Position numbers and translations under genes: made by a program. Positions 16,207 through 22,806 of a stretch of DNA of 22,806 nucleotides are shown here, piece after piece. The stretch is taken from IMG/VR virus record IMGVR_UViG_3300042890_000454, positions 1 to 22,806 of that record; one strand, written 5' to 3'. Below the pieces are notes generated by a model. That model made no database searches, was not told the DNA's origin, and saw only the letters and a program-made list of their open reading frames with translations. Origin of the DNA: a virus. Position 1 is the first letter of the stretch. Every line of letters begins with the position of its first letter.

Positions 16207-16234
16207 CACAGAGGTGCATTGGTGCACCTCTGTG
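16207..16234 (-). terminator. Perfect 12-bp hairpin between tail-tube genes (terminator or processing site)
   Basis: Plus-strand CACAGAGGTGCA (16207-16218), loop TTGG, then TGCACCTCTGTG (16223-16234): a perfect 12-bp GC-containing stem with a 4-base loop in AT-rich surroundings. It stands 12 bases after the stop of paralogue 1 and 14 bases before the start of paralogue 2. No clear U-run follows on the coding strand (CTTATAAAATACAC), so it may be a partial terminator, an RNA-stability or processing element, or a translation control site setting the ratio of the two tube proteins. Confidence 0.6.
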
Positions 16235-16246
16235 GTTTATTAATAA

Positions 16247-16837
16247 TTACCCCGCGTTAGGTCTTGTTACAGGTACTGATGCGTCTACGTCACGAACCAA
16301 TACATTTGCATTTTGAACAGGTGGCATAGTTGCGTAATCATAAGTTATAGTTAAATCCAACATGTTTAAATCATCTGAAGATAAATCCATGTTTCCCCAC
16401 TTAGCGTCTGCAATAAAAGCTCCGTATAATAGAAACTGATCTACAGCATCTCCATGAGGGCTAACTGCCTCAAATCTTAAAGTTCTCTTATATTCCCAGA
16501 TATATCCATCTTCTCCGGGAGTTACTAGTCCCGTGCCAGTTTGAAGTAATCCAGAATTATGATGAAGTTTACTAATCCAGTCGTGCAAAAGTCTAGCGCC
16601 ATTTACTTCAATTGGGTCATATAATGTTACAGAGATATCTTGCCACCTAGATTTACCTTTAACCTTAAATTCTGTATTGATATAATCTACAGTTACTGGA
16701 TTTTGATCTAGCGAGGGCCTATCCGCTGTTTTAACCATATAAGTAGGGATGTCCATTCCTCTATCATTAATATAGAGGACGTATCTCATCTGCTGCTTAG
16801 GATTAAAATATTTAAATGGGGAGTTTATAAATGCCAT
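16247..16837 (-). CDS. Tail tube protein paralogue 1 (gp19-like)
   Basis: A 196-residue protein with the compact gp19-like form and the best candidate for the main tube subunit, since it comes directly after the sheath gene and has no extension. Shared with paralogue 2 are 'FKYFNPKQQMRYVLYI', 'IPTYMVKTADRPSLDQNP', 'VDYINTEFKVKGKSRWQD', 'LYDPIEVNGARLLHDWISKLHHNSG', 'WEYKRTLRFEAVSPHGDAVD' and 'AKWGNMDLSSDDLNMLDLTITYDYA'. Identity with paralogue 2 is plainly high by eye, pointing to duplication. In contractile tails the tube subunit stacks as hexameric rings inside the sheath. The leader before the ATG is AAAAAAAATAAAATAAA with no Shine-Dalgarno. Confidence 0.92.
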   Translation of the reverse strand: MAFINSPFKYFNPKQQMRYVLYINDRGMDIPTYMVKTADRPSLDQNPVTVDYINTEFKVKGKSRWQDISVTLYDPIEVNGARLLHDWISKLHHNSGLLQTGTGLVTPGEDGYIWEYKRTLRFEAVSPHGDAVDQFLLYGAFIADAKWGNMDLSSDDLNMLDLTITYDYATMPPVQNANVLVRDVDASVPVTRPNAG

Positions 16838-16856
16838 TTTATTTTATTTTTTTTGT
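16838..16856 (-). promoter_or_regulatory. A-rich translation leader of tail-tube gene 1 (example of Shine-Dalgarno-free starts)
   Basis: The coding-strand leader AAAAAAAATAAAATAAA leads directly into ATGGC. No GGAGG-like sequence is found. Similar leaders occur before 9057 (CATAAAATAAAACC), 5889 (CATAAAATAAAATAATC) and 18719 (AAAAACAAAAAA). This pattern decides starts here and is known from Bacteroidota, where A-rich leaders replace the Shine-Dalgarno. Confidence 0.6.
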
Positions 16857-18719
16857 TTATTCATTATCACCAGGGAAAGAAGCTCCTGTAGGTAACACAA
16901 AGAAATCTAAGATTATGAATTCCGCAGTTCTAGTCGGTTTTAAATAAATATTACCTCTTAGCTCATTTCTGTCAAGAACATCGGGAGTGTTATTGGATTC
17001 ATCCATAATTACTCTAAAGTCATATAAACCTTGATTTCTTCTAACACTTTCCAAGTAAGGTTCAACAATACTTAAGAATCTAAGTCTTGTTTCTTTGGTG
17101 TTTTGTTCAAACACTAAATACCTAGAAGATGATGCGATGAATTTTTTAGCAGTGATTAATAGCCTTCTTACGTTAATCCTATCGAGTGCAGATCTTTTCT
17201 TTTGTAAAGTTTTCTGTCCCCATACAACTACACCTTCTCTTGGATAAGTAGCAATAGGATTAATATTGTACGTATAAAGTCTATCTCTATCTCCTAAAGT
17301 TAATTTTCTTTCTGCCTGTAGAGCTACGTCAATGGCACCTCTATTTAAACCGGCTGGAGCATACCAAGGAAACTGTACGTAGTCATTGAATGCAATAACT
17401 CCTGATACTACAGTGGATGGTGGAACCCATACATTTCTTCCTAAGTCAGCGTCAGCTATTTGTACCCATGGATAGTAGTAAGCAGCATAAGAAGTATTTC
17501 TTGCTAAGGCTGCGTTTATAGCTTGTCCAATAGTATCGCCGTATCTAGTTGGGTCAATTACCATGAAAATATCTCCTCGATTTTCAATCATGGCAATCGC
17601 TTTTGTTATAATTTCACCATGTTGTTCACCTACTCCGTCAATAATTCCGGGTATAAGTAACATGTTGATATCATATTCATCTGCATTAGCTAAAATGTCA
17701 ATAGCATCCATATAAGCAGTTGAACCAGAAGCTCCCCCCGCTAAATCATCTAAATTAAATCCTTGACTGTTTTGTCCGCTAATTTTATCAAAGAATGATC
17801 TAGGATGTTTTACATATCCATCTGAACCTCCTGAGAAAGTACCAGATACTTCAGCAGGTAAACTACTAGAGAACGCGGCAACTCTTATTCTTCCACTCTC
17901 GTTCAAATAATTGTAATTCTCTTTGAATACCTCTACTCTAATATACCTAGATCTATTAGGGAATGAGCCACTTAATTGTAAGAATGGGATACCGTCGGAA
18001 TCATATTTCAGATTGTACGTCTGATCTCCAATAACTCTACCGATGTAGTTAGTATCATTAGGGTCTAAAGTTAAGTCATTGTACTGCTCTACAATTACTT
18101 TTCTATTGTGTCTGTCATCTCCTCTTCTTATGTACAAATCAAAAGTACCTAAATCAGTATTAACATCTCTTACTTCCCATCTTAAATTCTCTCTAGTTCC
18201 TATGTTCAATACTCCTCCCGTAGAGTCATCATTAGGGTTTCCTACTCCATTATTAGAGGCAATAGAAGTGAGTGATGTATTTACATATTCACCCGGAGAT
18301 ACTACAGTGAGTTTAAATGTTTGTTGAGCGGCTGTAAAATAAGAACCGGTTAATTTAGCCTTAATTCCAGCAGGAGCAGCAGCGTAAGCACCTCTAGTTA
18401 CTACATTTGAACTTGCGTACTCATAATCACCAGCTAGTACCCTAACAACGGTTAAGTTTTCTGCATATCTCAAATATTCTTGTGCTACATAGTCTGTTAA
18501 GAACTTGTACTGTCTTTCGGATGTACCAGAACCCGAACTAAAGGCTCCACCAAAAGCTCTAAGGTATTCCTCGTAAGAGGAGATTGTAGAAGGAACGAAC
18601 GCGGGTCCTTTTAAAGTAGGACCTACAACCGCCGCTCCTATAGCTTGTATTTCTAAAGGTAAAAAACTAAGGTCTTTTTCTCTTGTAAATACGCCAGGAC
18701 TGACTATTCTTTCTGCCAT
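16857..18719 (-). CDS. Tail sheath protein (gp18-like)
   Basis: A 620-residue tail sheath protein (T4 gp18 659). The N-terminus 'VSPGVFTREKDLSFLPLEIQAIGAAVVGP' (in part 'SPGVFTREKD') is the diagnostic sheath start, which makes the intersubunit strand exchange. The conserved C-terminal domain appears as 'RRLLITAKKFIASSSRYLVFEQ', 'ETRLRFLSIVEPYLESVRRNQGLYDFRVIMDE' and 'NIYLKPTRTAEFIILDFFVLP'. The middle has 'DIDINMLLIPGII'-type Rossmann-like strands typical of the protease-resistant domain. It contracts around the tube to drive DNA delivery. It starts after a 102-base gap with an AT-rich possible promoter and immediately precedes the tube genes, as in other myophages. Confidence 0.97.
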   Translation of the reverse strand: MAERIVSPGVFTREKDLSFLPLEIQAIGAAVVGPTLKGPAFVPSTISSYEEYLRAFGGAFSSGSGTSERQYKFLTDYVAQEYLRYAENLTVVRVLAGDYEYASSNVVTRGAYAAAPAGIKAKLTGSYFTAAQQTFKLTVVSPGEYVNTSLTSIASNNGVGNPNDDSTGGVLNIGTRENLRWEVRDVNTDLGTFDLYIRRGDDRHNRKVIVEQYNDLTLDPNDTNYIGRVIGDQTYNLKYDSDGIPFLQLSGSFPNRSRYIRVEVFKENYNYLNESGRIRVAAFSSSLPAEVSGTFSGGSDGYVKHPRSFFDKISGQNSQGFNLDDLAGGASGSTAYMDAIDILANADEYDINMLLIPGIIDGVGEQHGEIITKAIAMIENRGDIFMVIDPTRYGDTIGQAINAALARNTSYAAYYYPWVQIADADLGRNVWVPPSTVVSGVIAFNDYVQFPWYAPAGLNRGAIDVALQAERKLTLGDRDRLYTYNINPIATYPREGVVVWGQKTLQKKRSALDRINVRRLLITAKKFIASSSRYLVFEQNTKETRLRFLSIVEPYLESVRRNQGLYDFRVIMDESNNTPDVLDRNELRGNIYLKPTRTAEFIILDFFVLPTGASFPGDNE

Positions 18720-18821
18720 TTTTTTGTTTTTGTCAATTAAATATTATACCAAGAATTATTAATAAATTCTCATTTGTTATAAATATGTTTTAAAAATCTC
18801 AAACAATTAAAAAATATGAAA
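18720..18821 (-). promoter_or_regulatory. AT-rich intergenic gap before sheath gene; possible late promoter
   Basis: This is the longest gap inside the structural block (102 bases). On the coding strand it contains GGTATAATATTTAATTGAC with a TATAAT-like box (18748-18743) about 24 bases before the sheath ATG, then an A-rich leader. No -35 TTGACA and no exact TATAAATA late-promoter consensus is seen. A weak 6-bp hairpin (AGAATT/AATTCT, 18752-18770) lies just upstream and could belong to the end of the preceding transcript. It is the most likely place for a separate promoter feeding sheath and tube genes. Confidence 0.35.
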
Positions 18822-19598
18822 TTACGTTAATCTTTCCGACATTGTTACCTTTTTAATAGATAATGCTTTTTGAATAGATGATTTTCTCTCTACAAATGCC
18901 GGCATAAGTGTAGCTAATACTCTTAATCTTGTAGATGCTTTTACAATTCTTTCTTGTTTTGATATATTGACTGCGGAAAATGTAAAATCTTCGATGTGTG
19001 TAACAAATTGATAATCATTTCCCCACACAAAATTATTAACAGGTATAAATTGTTCTATTACTTTATTCAGCTGTTCATTAAAATCTGTCCAAATGTTTAA
19101 ATCATAGTACACATAGTAGTATTCAGGTATGAGAGTAATGTATATTTCTTTTTGTGGTAAATCTGTATTGCCCCTATTGTTAGATCCATACCGGGCATTA
19201 TTTTGAGTGTACCCATCTCTGTAATATACCCTGCTAGAAACTCTGTTGTTTACATCTAACTTAGCGAAGGCTTTATATTCTTCCATTCTTGTCCGAGATA
19301 ATGTAATTACAGGACAAAGAAGTTTGTTTTTTTCATCTCGCATAAAACCATTTGATTGAATTTGAGACCAGAGTTCTCCGCTACCATACATCACAGGAAC
19401 ATCAATCATTCTATCTCTATCTTGAACTTCAGGTTTGATGTTATTTCTAATGTATTGAAGTATAGAGTAATCTACATCATATATTGTAATTTCAGGAATC
19501 TTAATGTAATCATCGTCCTCTCTAGTCTGCTCTCCTCTGTTTACTTGATTTCTGTAGAGTTGATTATATACCGTAGGATTTATCGTAGATTTAGCCAT
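18822..19598 (-). CDS. Tail completion / sheath terminator protein (gp15-like)
   Basis: A 258-residue protein just upstream of the sheath gene, in the T4 gp14-gp15-(16-17)-gp18 order but without the terminase genes between. Features: 'IPEITIYDVDYSILQYIRNNIKPEV' near the N-terminus, 'DVPVMYGSGELWSQIQSNG..RDEKNKLLCPVITLSRT' (the 'VPVxxxxxERW...Rd..gk...P.i...R' pattern of the T4-like proximal tail sheath stabiliser), then a beta-rich region 'YYVYYDLNIWTDFNEQLNKVIEQF' and 'FVTHIEDFTF'. T4 gp15 is 272 residues. It caps the tail and links it to the neck. One base separates it from the gp14-like gene. No signal or membrane segment. Confidence 0.8.
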   Translation of the reverse strand: MAKSTINPTVYNQLYRNQVNRGEQTREDDDYIKIPEITIYDVDYSILQYIRNNIKPEVQDRDRMIDVPVMYGSGELWSQIQSNGFMRDEKNKLLCPVITLSRTRMEEYKAFAKLDVNNRVSSRVYYRDGYTQNNARYGSNNRGNTDLPQKEIYITLIPEYYYVYYDLNIWTDFNEQLNKVIEQFIPVNNFVWGNDYQFVTHIEDFTFSAVNISKQERIVKASTRLRVLATLMPAFVERKSSIQKALSIKKVTMSERLT

Positions 19599-19599
19599 T

Positions 19600-20136
19600 T
19601 TAATATTTGTTTAGTTCATCATACGCGTCATTAATTCCGGATCTATAATCAGTGGTAGTTAAGTTTGTTTTTCTACTTAAGTGTGCTTGGGCTATGACTG
19701 ATATATTATAACCAAATTCAGATTCTTCTCCTAATACATGGGGTATATATGTTTCGGGATTTCGTCCAAACCAAGCATTATCAGAGAATACATTGTTTAG
19801 TTCATAAAAATCCATATCAAAGAATACATAGTCTCCGGGTTCTATAACCAAGTCTCTCTCTAATAAATCGTCTCTTAAAAAGTAAAATGTAGCTTCTCTT
19901 TCAAAATCCAATCCAAAATCAGTGTCAATAGTTTCCTTAGTACCTCTTTTTATGATACAGTTTAGTCTAGTAGCATTATAGAATACTTTACTAGGTGCTT
20001 CTCTATATATGTTCTCTCTAGTATCTTCCCTAGATAATTTATAAAGTTCAACCTCTAAGGCCATTACTTTATTCACTCTTTCTCTGTTTATACTCCTAAC
20101 TAAAGAAGCATCTCTACCACTTCCAAATAGTGCCAT
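19600..20136 (-). CDS. Neck protein (gp14-like)
   Basis: A 178-residue protein (T4 gp14 256). It has helical, basic N-terminal residues ('SLVRSINRERVNKVMALEVELYKL'), then a beta-rich segment 'YFLRDDLLERDLVIEPGDYVFFDMDFYELNNV', 'FGRNPETYIPHVLGEESEFGYNISVIAQ' resembling the T4 gp14 pattern of an acidic head-neck adaptor. The ATG shares TAATG with the stop of the gp13-like gene, so coupled translation is expected. In T4, gp13 and gp14 form the neck that closes the packaged head and receives the tail. The assignment rests mainly on order, size and partial motif resemblance. Confidence 0.7.
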   Translation of the reverse strand: MALFGSGRDASLVRSINRERVNKVMALEVELYKLSREDTRENIYREAPSKVFYNATRLNCIIKRGTKETIDTDFGLDFEREATFYFLRDDLLERDLVIEPGDYVFFDMDFYELNNVFSDNAWFGRNPETYIPHVLGEESEFGYNISVIAQAHLSRKTNLTTTDYRSGINDAYDELNKY

Positions 20137-21296
20137 TATCCTACGTATATTTTAAGTGGAATTACTGCTAAAAATTTTTCGTGAGCTTCGGATTCTGCCA
20201 TCTTTCTTTCTAATTGAGATTGACGGCTAAATTGATCTAACTCTATCCTAAGAACATCTATTAATCTTTGTTTTTCTTCATTTACCGAGTACATCAAATC
20301 TTCTGTATTCAGTACGATATCATCTTCTAATCCGGGTAAGGTCTTATACTTTCCCCTAACGTAAGCAAGCATTTCTTTAGATAAGACAAGCGTGTACTTC
20401 TTTATCCATTGCTTACCGATGTCATTTATACTAGAATAAGGTAAGGTGAAATAAGGTATAGTAGCATGGCTATTTATTTTACCTGTACCTCCTTTATTCG
20501 CATTTTTGTATTCGGAATCTAAAGTGTATTCAAACCAAATTTTGTATTCTCTAACCGGTGTAGGGAATATTCTTATTCTATTATTAATTATCTCGAAGCC
20601 GTATGCAGATTTTCTTATTTGGTCATTAAATTCTATCGCCTGCATCCTAAGAATATCATGGTGCATAGGCATTAATAAGAAATTAACTCCGGGGCTAAAA
20701 TTACCGAATCCAAATTGGTCAAGTAAGTTTTGACTACCTAATCCTGTTCCTACAAAGGGGTCAAAGTATTTTACAATAGCCGGTGGTGCATTGTGAAACA
20801 TTTTTCTTATTACGAACTTGTCTGTAGCGGGATTACCGGATTCTAAGGAAACTCTAGTGGGGTCTAGTAAGCTATATACTTGTTTCCCCTCTTTTACCAA
20901 TATAGAGCCAGTATAATAGGTAGTTCTGCCTCCTACTCCAATCTCTGTACCGTATTCCGCGGATATTTCTAAGACACCTGCTATTGAATTGGTAACTAAT
21001 TCCTTTTCTAATCTAAGGGAACCTGTATTGAATCCCATTAATCCTAGAATATTGTCTTTGGCAGAATGGGCATTAACTTGGTTGCTATACTCGGAGATAG
21101 ACTCTTCAAAAGCGGTATAGAAGTTTATATCTTGTAATTCCACGTCGCTAAGAGGATAACCTAATCTTCTAGCGCACCATACGGCTACTTTAGGGGCATC
21201 CTTTTGGAAATTGGTATCCTTATCAAATATTCCGAAAGGCGTAGATCCAGATACTGCGCTACCACTTCCAGGCCAAATAGGTATGTGAACTGCCAT
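20136..21296 (-). CDS. Neck/head-completion protein (gp13-like)
   Basis: A 386-residue protein in the gp13 position (T4 gp13 309 residues), a helical head-completion adaptor. N-terminal 'VAVWCARRLGYPLSDVELQDINFYTAFEESISEYSNQVNAH' is typical of a helical adaptor that begins T4-like neck proteins. It then has 'LLDPTRVSLE', 'KMFHNAPPAIVKYFDPFVGTG', 'NRIRIFPTPVREYKIWFEYTLDSEY' and the final helical part 'RIELDQFSRQSQLERKMAE'. The extra length is in the middle Gly-rich section. It starts after a 47-base gap with an AT-rich imperfect hairpin overlapping the upstream gene's stop. No signal peptide or membrane segment. Confidence 0.7.
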   Translation of the reverse strand: MAVHIPIWPGSGSAVSGSTPFGIFDKDTNFQKDAPKVAVWCARRLGYPLSDVELQDINFYTAFEESISEYSNQVNAHSAKDNILGLMGFNTGSLRLEKELVTNSIAGVLEISAEYGTEIGVGGRTTYYTGSILVKEGKQVYSLLDPTRVSLESGNPATDKFVIRKMFHNAPPAIVKYFDPFVGTGLGSQNLLDQFGFGNFSPGVNFLLMPMHHDILRMQAIEFNDQIRKSAYGFEIINNRIRIFPTPVREYKIWFEYTLDSEYKNANKGGTGKINSHATIPYFTLPYSSINDIGKQWIKKYTLVLSKEMLAYVRGKYKTLPGLEDDIVLNTEDLMYSVNEEKQRLIDVLRIELDQFSRQSQLERKMAESEAHEKFLAVIPLKIYVG

Positions 21297-21311
21297 CTGC
21301 TGTTTACAATA

Positions 21312-21347
21312 AATAGTATTAAAAAAGTCTTTTATTCCACTTTTTAA
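21312..21347 (-). terminator. Weak AT-rich inverted repeat after the PLOD-like gene
   Basis: Plus-strand ATTAAAAAAGT ... ACTTTTTAATAT (about 21318-21349) can pair imperfectly (AAAAAGT/ACTTTTT plus flanking A/T) across a short loop. It overlaps the stop of the PLOD-like gene and lies before the gp13-like gene. It may be a weak terminator; in such AT-rich DNA chance is quite possible. Confidence 0.25.
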
Positions 21348-22806
21348 TATACTTGTCTTATAAAGGATACGAGAACATATCTAACTCCGGAAGTTACAGG
21401 TCTTGCACCATGCCTATGTGTTATCTGTCCCGGATGTATTGTTAATTCGCCTACTTCTCCTTTAACTAATTTCTTTTGTTTTGAAAACCATGTACCTCCT
21501 CCCTCGTATTCATCATTCAAAGTAAGTACAGTAGAGAATGCAGAATCATCATGGTGTAGGGATAAGTGCCCTTGATTTTCCGGTGTGTATTTTATAATAA
21601 AGTTTTCAGAGCTAAATTTCTTCCATTTGTCTCCAGTAAGTACAAAATTAGATTTTACGAGGGGATATATGTAAGTATTTAAAAACATGTCATAAGCATC
21701 ATGTAATTGAAATTCATTGATAAGCATGTCATGAGTTGGATAATAATAATGTCTATCTTTTGTCCATTTTCCACATTCTTCTGCTAATCTTATAACTTCA
21801 TTGCAAAATTCTTTTTTGAAGGCATGTAAATGTAAGACATCAGGTATAGGTTCATCTACAATTAAATCATATTCTTTATTCTTTAATGCAGGATTGATAT
21901 ACATGGATGACCATTTATCTACATCTTTTGTTAGATAGATGTTAGATGCAAATGAGTTATTAGATGTTTTACTTGTTTTTGAATTACTTGTTTGACTTAC
22001 TATAGATTCTTTTAAACTATATGCATTCATGTCTTTCCATATAAATGCTAAATCTAATCTTTCATTGTTGTTTGAATATGTTGATGCTATGAAGTCATCT
22101 ACTGGTAAGATGTATTTTTCAAAGTTCTGTTCTATTATTCTTTGTATTCCTACTTTTGATAACATGTAGGCATGAGATAACCATGAGTATCCTGGATGTA
22201 TATATAATTCATTTTGTATGTCTATGTCCCCGCCGATTTTTTGTCTTCCTAAATATAATAGTCCCCAATCGTATAATGCTATTTCTTTCGCGGGGAACTC
22301 TCCATTTACTTTAAAATCATCCTCTAAAATTAAAATAGAATCATAATTTTTCTTTTTAGCATCTTTCCATACAGATAAATGAGATAAAGCACATCCAATT
22401 TCTCCAGGCAATATATCTCGGTTATAATATGAATTACTATGATTATCTATTTTCCAACTATTGTATAAAGACCATTCAAAATCTACTTTAACATTTCTAC
22501 CATCTATAGCTTTAAATAAATGAAACTCACCCGGTATAATACCTAGTTTATTAAATTCGGCGGTGTATCTATTAATAGCTTCATCAGATACATCAAAAGT
22601 AATTACATAGACAGCATCTATCTTTAATCTATTTTCCATGACATTAATATTTATAAATTCTTTAGCAATCATTTTAGGATTAAAAGCATCATATACATTT
22701 AAATTTGATGTAGATGAATTAGTAAGCATTTTAAAATTATCATTAGACAATACACATGATAACCATGAATCAAAATCAATATAATTAAATATAGTTTCTT
22801 TTAATC
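21344..22806 (-). CDS. GT25 glycosyltransferase - PLOD-like lysyl hydroxylase fusion (5' end outside window)
   Basis: The frame is open without a stop from 22806 to the TAA at 21344. A TTG at 22750 and an ATG at 22729 are in frame, but coding-looking sequence continues upstream ('KETIFNYIDFDSWLSC'), so I treat the N-terminus as missing. First domain: GT25-type glycosyltransferase with 'VYVITFDVSDEAINRY', 'FKAIDGRNV', 'PGEIGCALSHLSVWKDA' and 'ILILEDDF' (22334-22311). A Ser/Thr/Asn-rich linker follows (about 21945-22005). Second domain: procollagen lysyl hydroxylase-like 2OG/Fe(II) oxygenase, with 'PDVLHLHAFKKEFC', 'CGKWTKDRHYYYPTHDM', 'FIIKYTPENQGHLSLHHD', 'YEGGGTWF', 'HPGQITHRHG' and 'GVRYVLVSF'. 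Iron ligands H (codon 21556), D (21550), H (21412) and the 2OG Arg (21382) keep PLOD spacing. It probably hydroxylates lysine in a structural protein and attaches a sugar to it. Confidence 0.88.
   Translation of the reverse strand, partial: LKETIFNYIDFDSWLSCVLSNDNFKMLTNSSTSNLNVYDAFNPKMIAKEFININVMENRLKIDAVYVITFDVSDEAINRYTAEFNKLGIIPGEFHLFKAIDGRNVKVDFEWSLYNSWKIDNHSNSYYNRDILPGEIGCALSHLSVWKDAKKKNYDSILILEDDFKVNGEFPAKEIALYDWGLLYLGRQKIGGDIDIQNELYIHPGYSWLSHAYMLSKVGIQRIIEQNFEKYILPVDDFIASTYSNNNERLDLAFIWKDMNAYSLKESIVSQTSNSKTSKTSNNSFASNIYLTKDVDKWSSMYINPALKNKEYDLIVDEPIPDVLHLHAFKKEFCNEVIRLAEECGKWTKDRHYYYPTHDMLINEFQLHDAYDMFLNTYIYPLVKSNFVLTGDKWKKFSSENFIIKYTPENQGHLSLHHDDSAFSTVLTLNDEYEGGGTWFSKQKKLVKGEVGELTIHPGQITHRHGARPVTSGVRYVLVSFIRQVY

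Noticed and set aside
16193-16219. Upstream start at 16219 for tube paralogue 2
   Set aside because: That Met lies in the hairpin, and paralogue 1 begins at the position equivalent to the 16192 Met.
18766-18790. Plus-strand TATAAATAT as a T4-type late promoter
   Set aside because: It points away from the sheath gene and no plus-strand gene lies downstream; likely chance in AT-rich DNA.
22748-22750. TTG at 22750 as start of the GT25-PLOD-like gene
   Set aside because: The frame stays open with plausible coding sequence to the window end, and there is no leader of the type seen elsewhere; the gene is better read as 5'-truncated by the window.

Overview
The window is a densely packed, AT-rich piece of a myovirus (contractile-tailed phage) genome distantly related to T4. 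Every gene I can support lies on the minus strand, so transcription runs from high to low coordinates. Gaps are short, several neighbours overlap by a few bases or share TAATG, and there are no tRNAs, insertion sequences or CRISPR arrays. Almost no gene has a Shine-Dalgarno sequence. Leaders are instead A/T-rich, often ATAAAATAAAA-like. That pattern is typical of Bacteroidota and their phages, so a marine or aquatic Bacteroidota-type host is my best inference, but no host gene is present to prove it.

Layout in transcription order: (1) 22806-21344, the 3' part of a large gene fusing a GT25-type glycosyltransferase to a procollagen lysyl-hydroxylase (PLOD)-like 2-oxoglutarate/Fe(II) oxygenase. 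(2) 21296-18822, three neck/tail-completion proteins (gp13-, gp14- and gp15-like). (3) 18719-14663, the tail sheath and three tandem tail-tube paralogues, with a perfect 12-bp hairpin between two of the tube genes. (4) 14613-13388, a gp26-like protein and two small overlapping ORFs in the tail-chaperone position. (5) 13362-9067, a 1431-residue tape-measure protein containing Gly-Lys/Gly-Thr and Pro-Thr-Gly repeats. (6) 9057-5902, tube-initiator-like, LysM/gp53-like and baseplate-hub-like proteins. (7) 5889-5371, an unknown protein. (8) 5384-1, a replication/recombination module: a compact divergent family A DNA polymerase, an unknown 136-residue protein, gp32-like single-strand binding protein, UvsX/RecA, RNase H/5' nuclease, and the N-terminal part of a gp41/DnaB-like helicase cut by the window end.

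The morphogenesis block builds the tail: hub and initiator seed the baseplate, the tape measure with its chaperones sets the length, tube and sheath polymerise, and gp13/14/15-like proteins cap the tail and join it to the head. The replication block follows directly on the same strand. It pairs T4-type gp32, UvsX and helicase with a family A rather than a T4-type family B polymerase. The two most unusual items are the PLOD-like hydroxylase/glycosyltransferase beside the tail genes, and the polymerase, which seems to lack the thumb and carries substitutions at normally conserved active-site positions.
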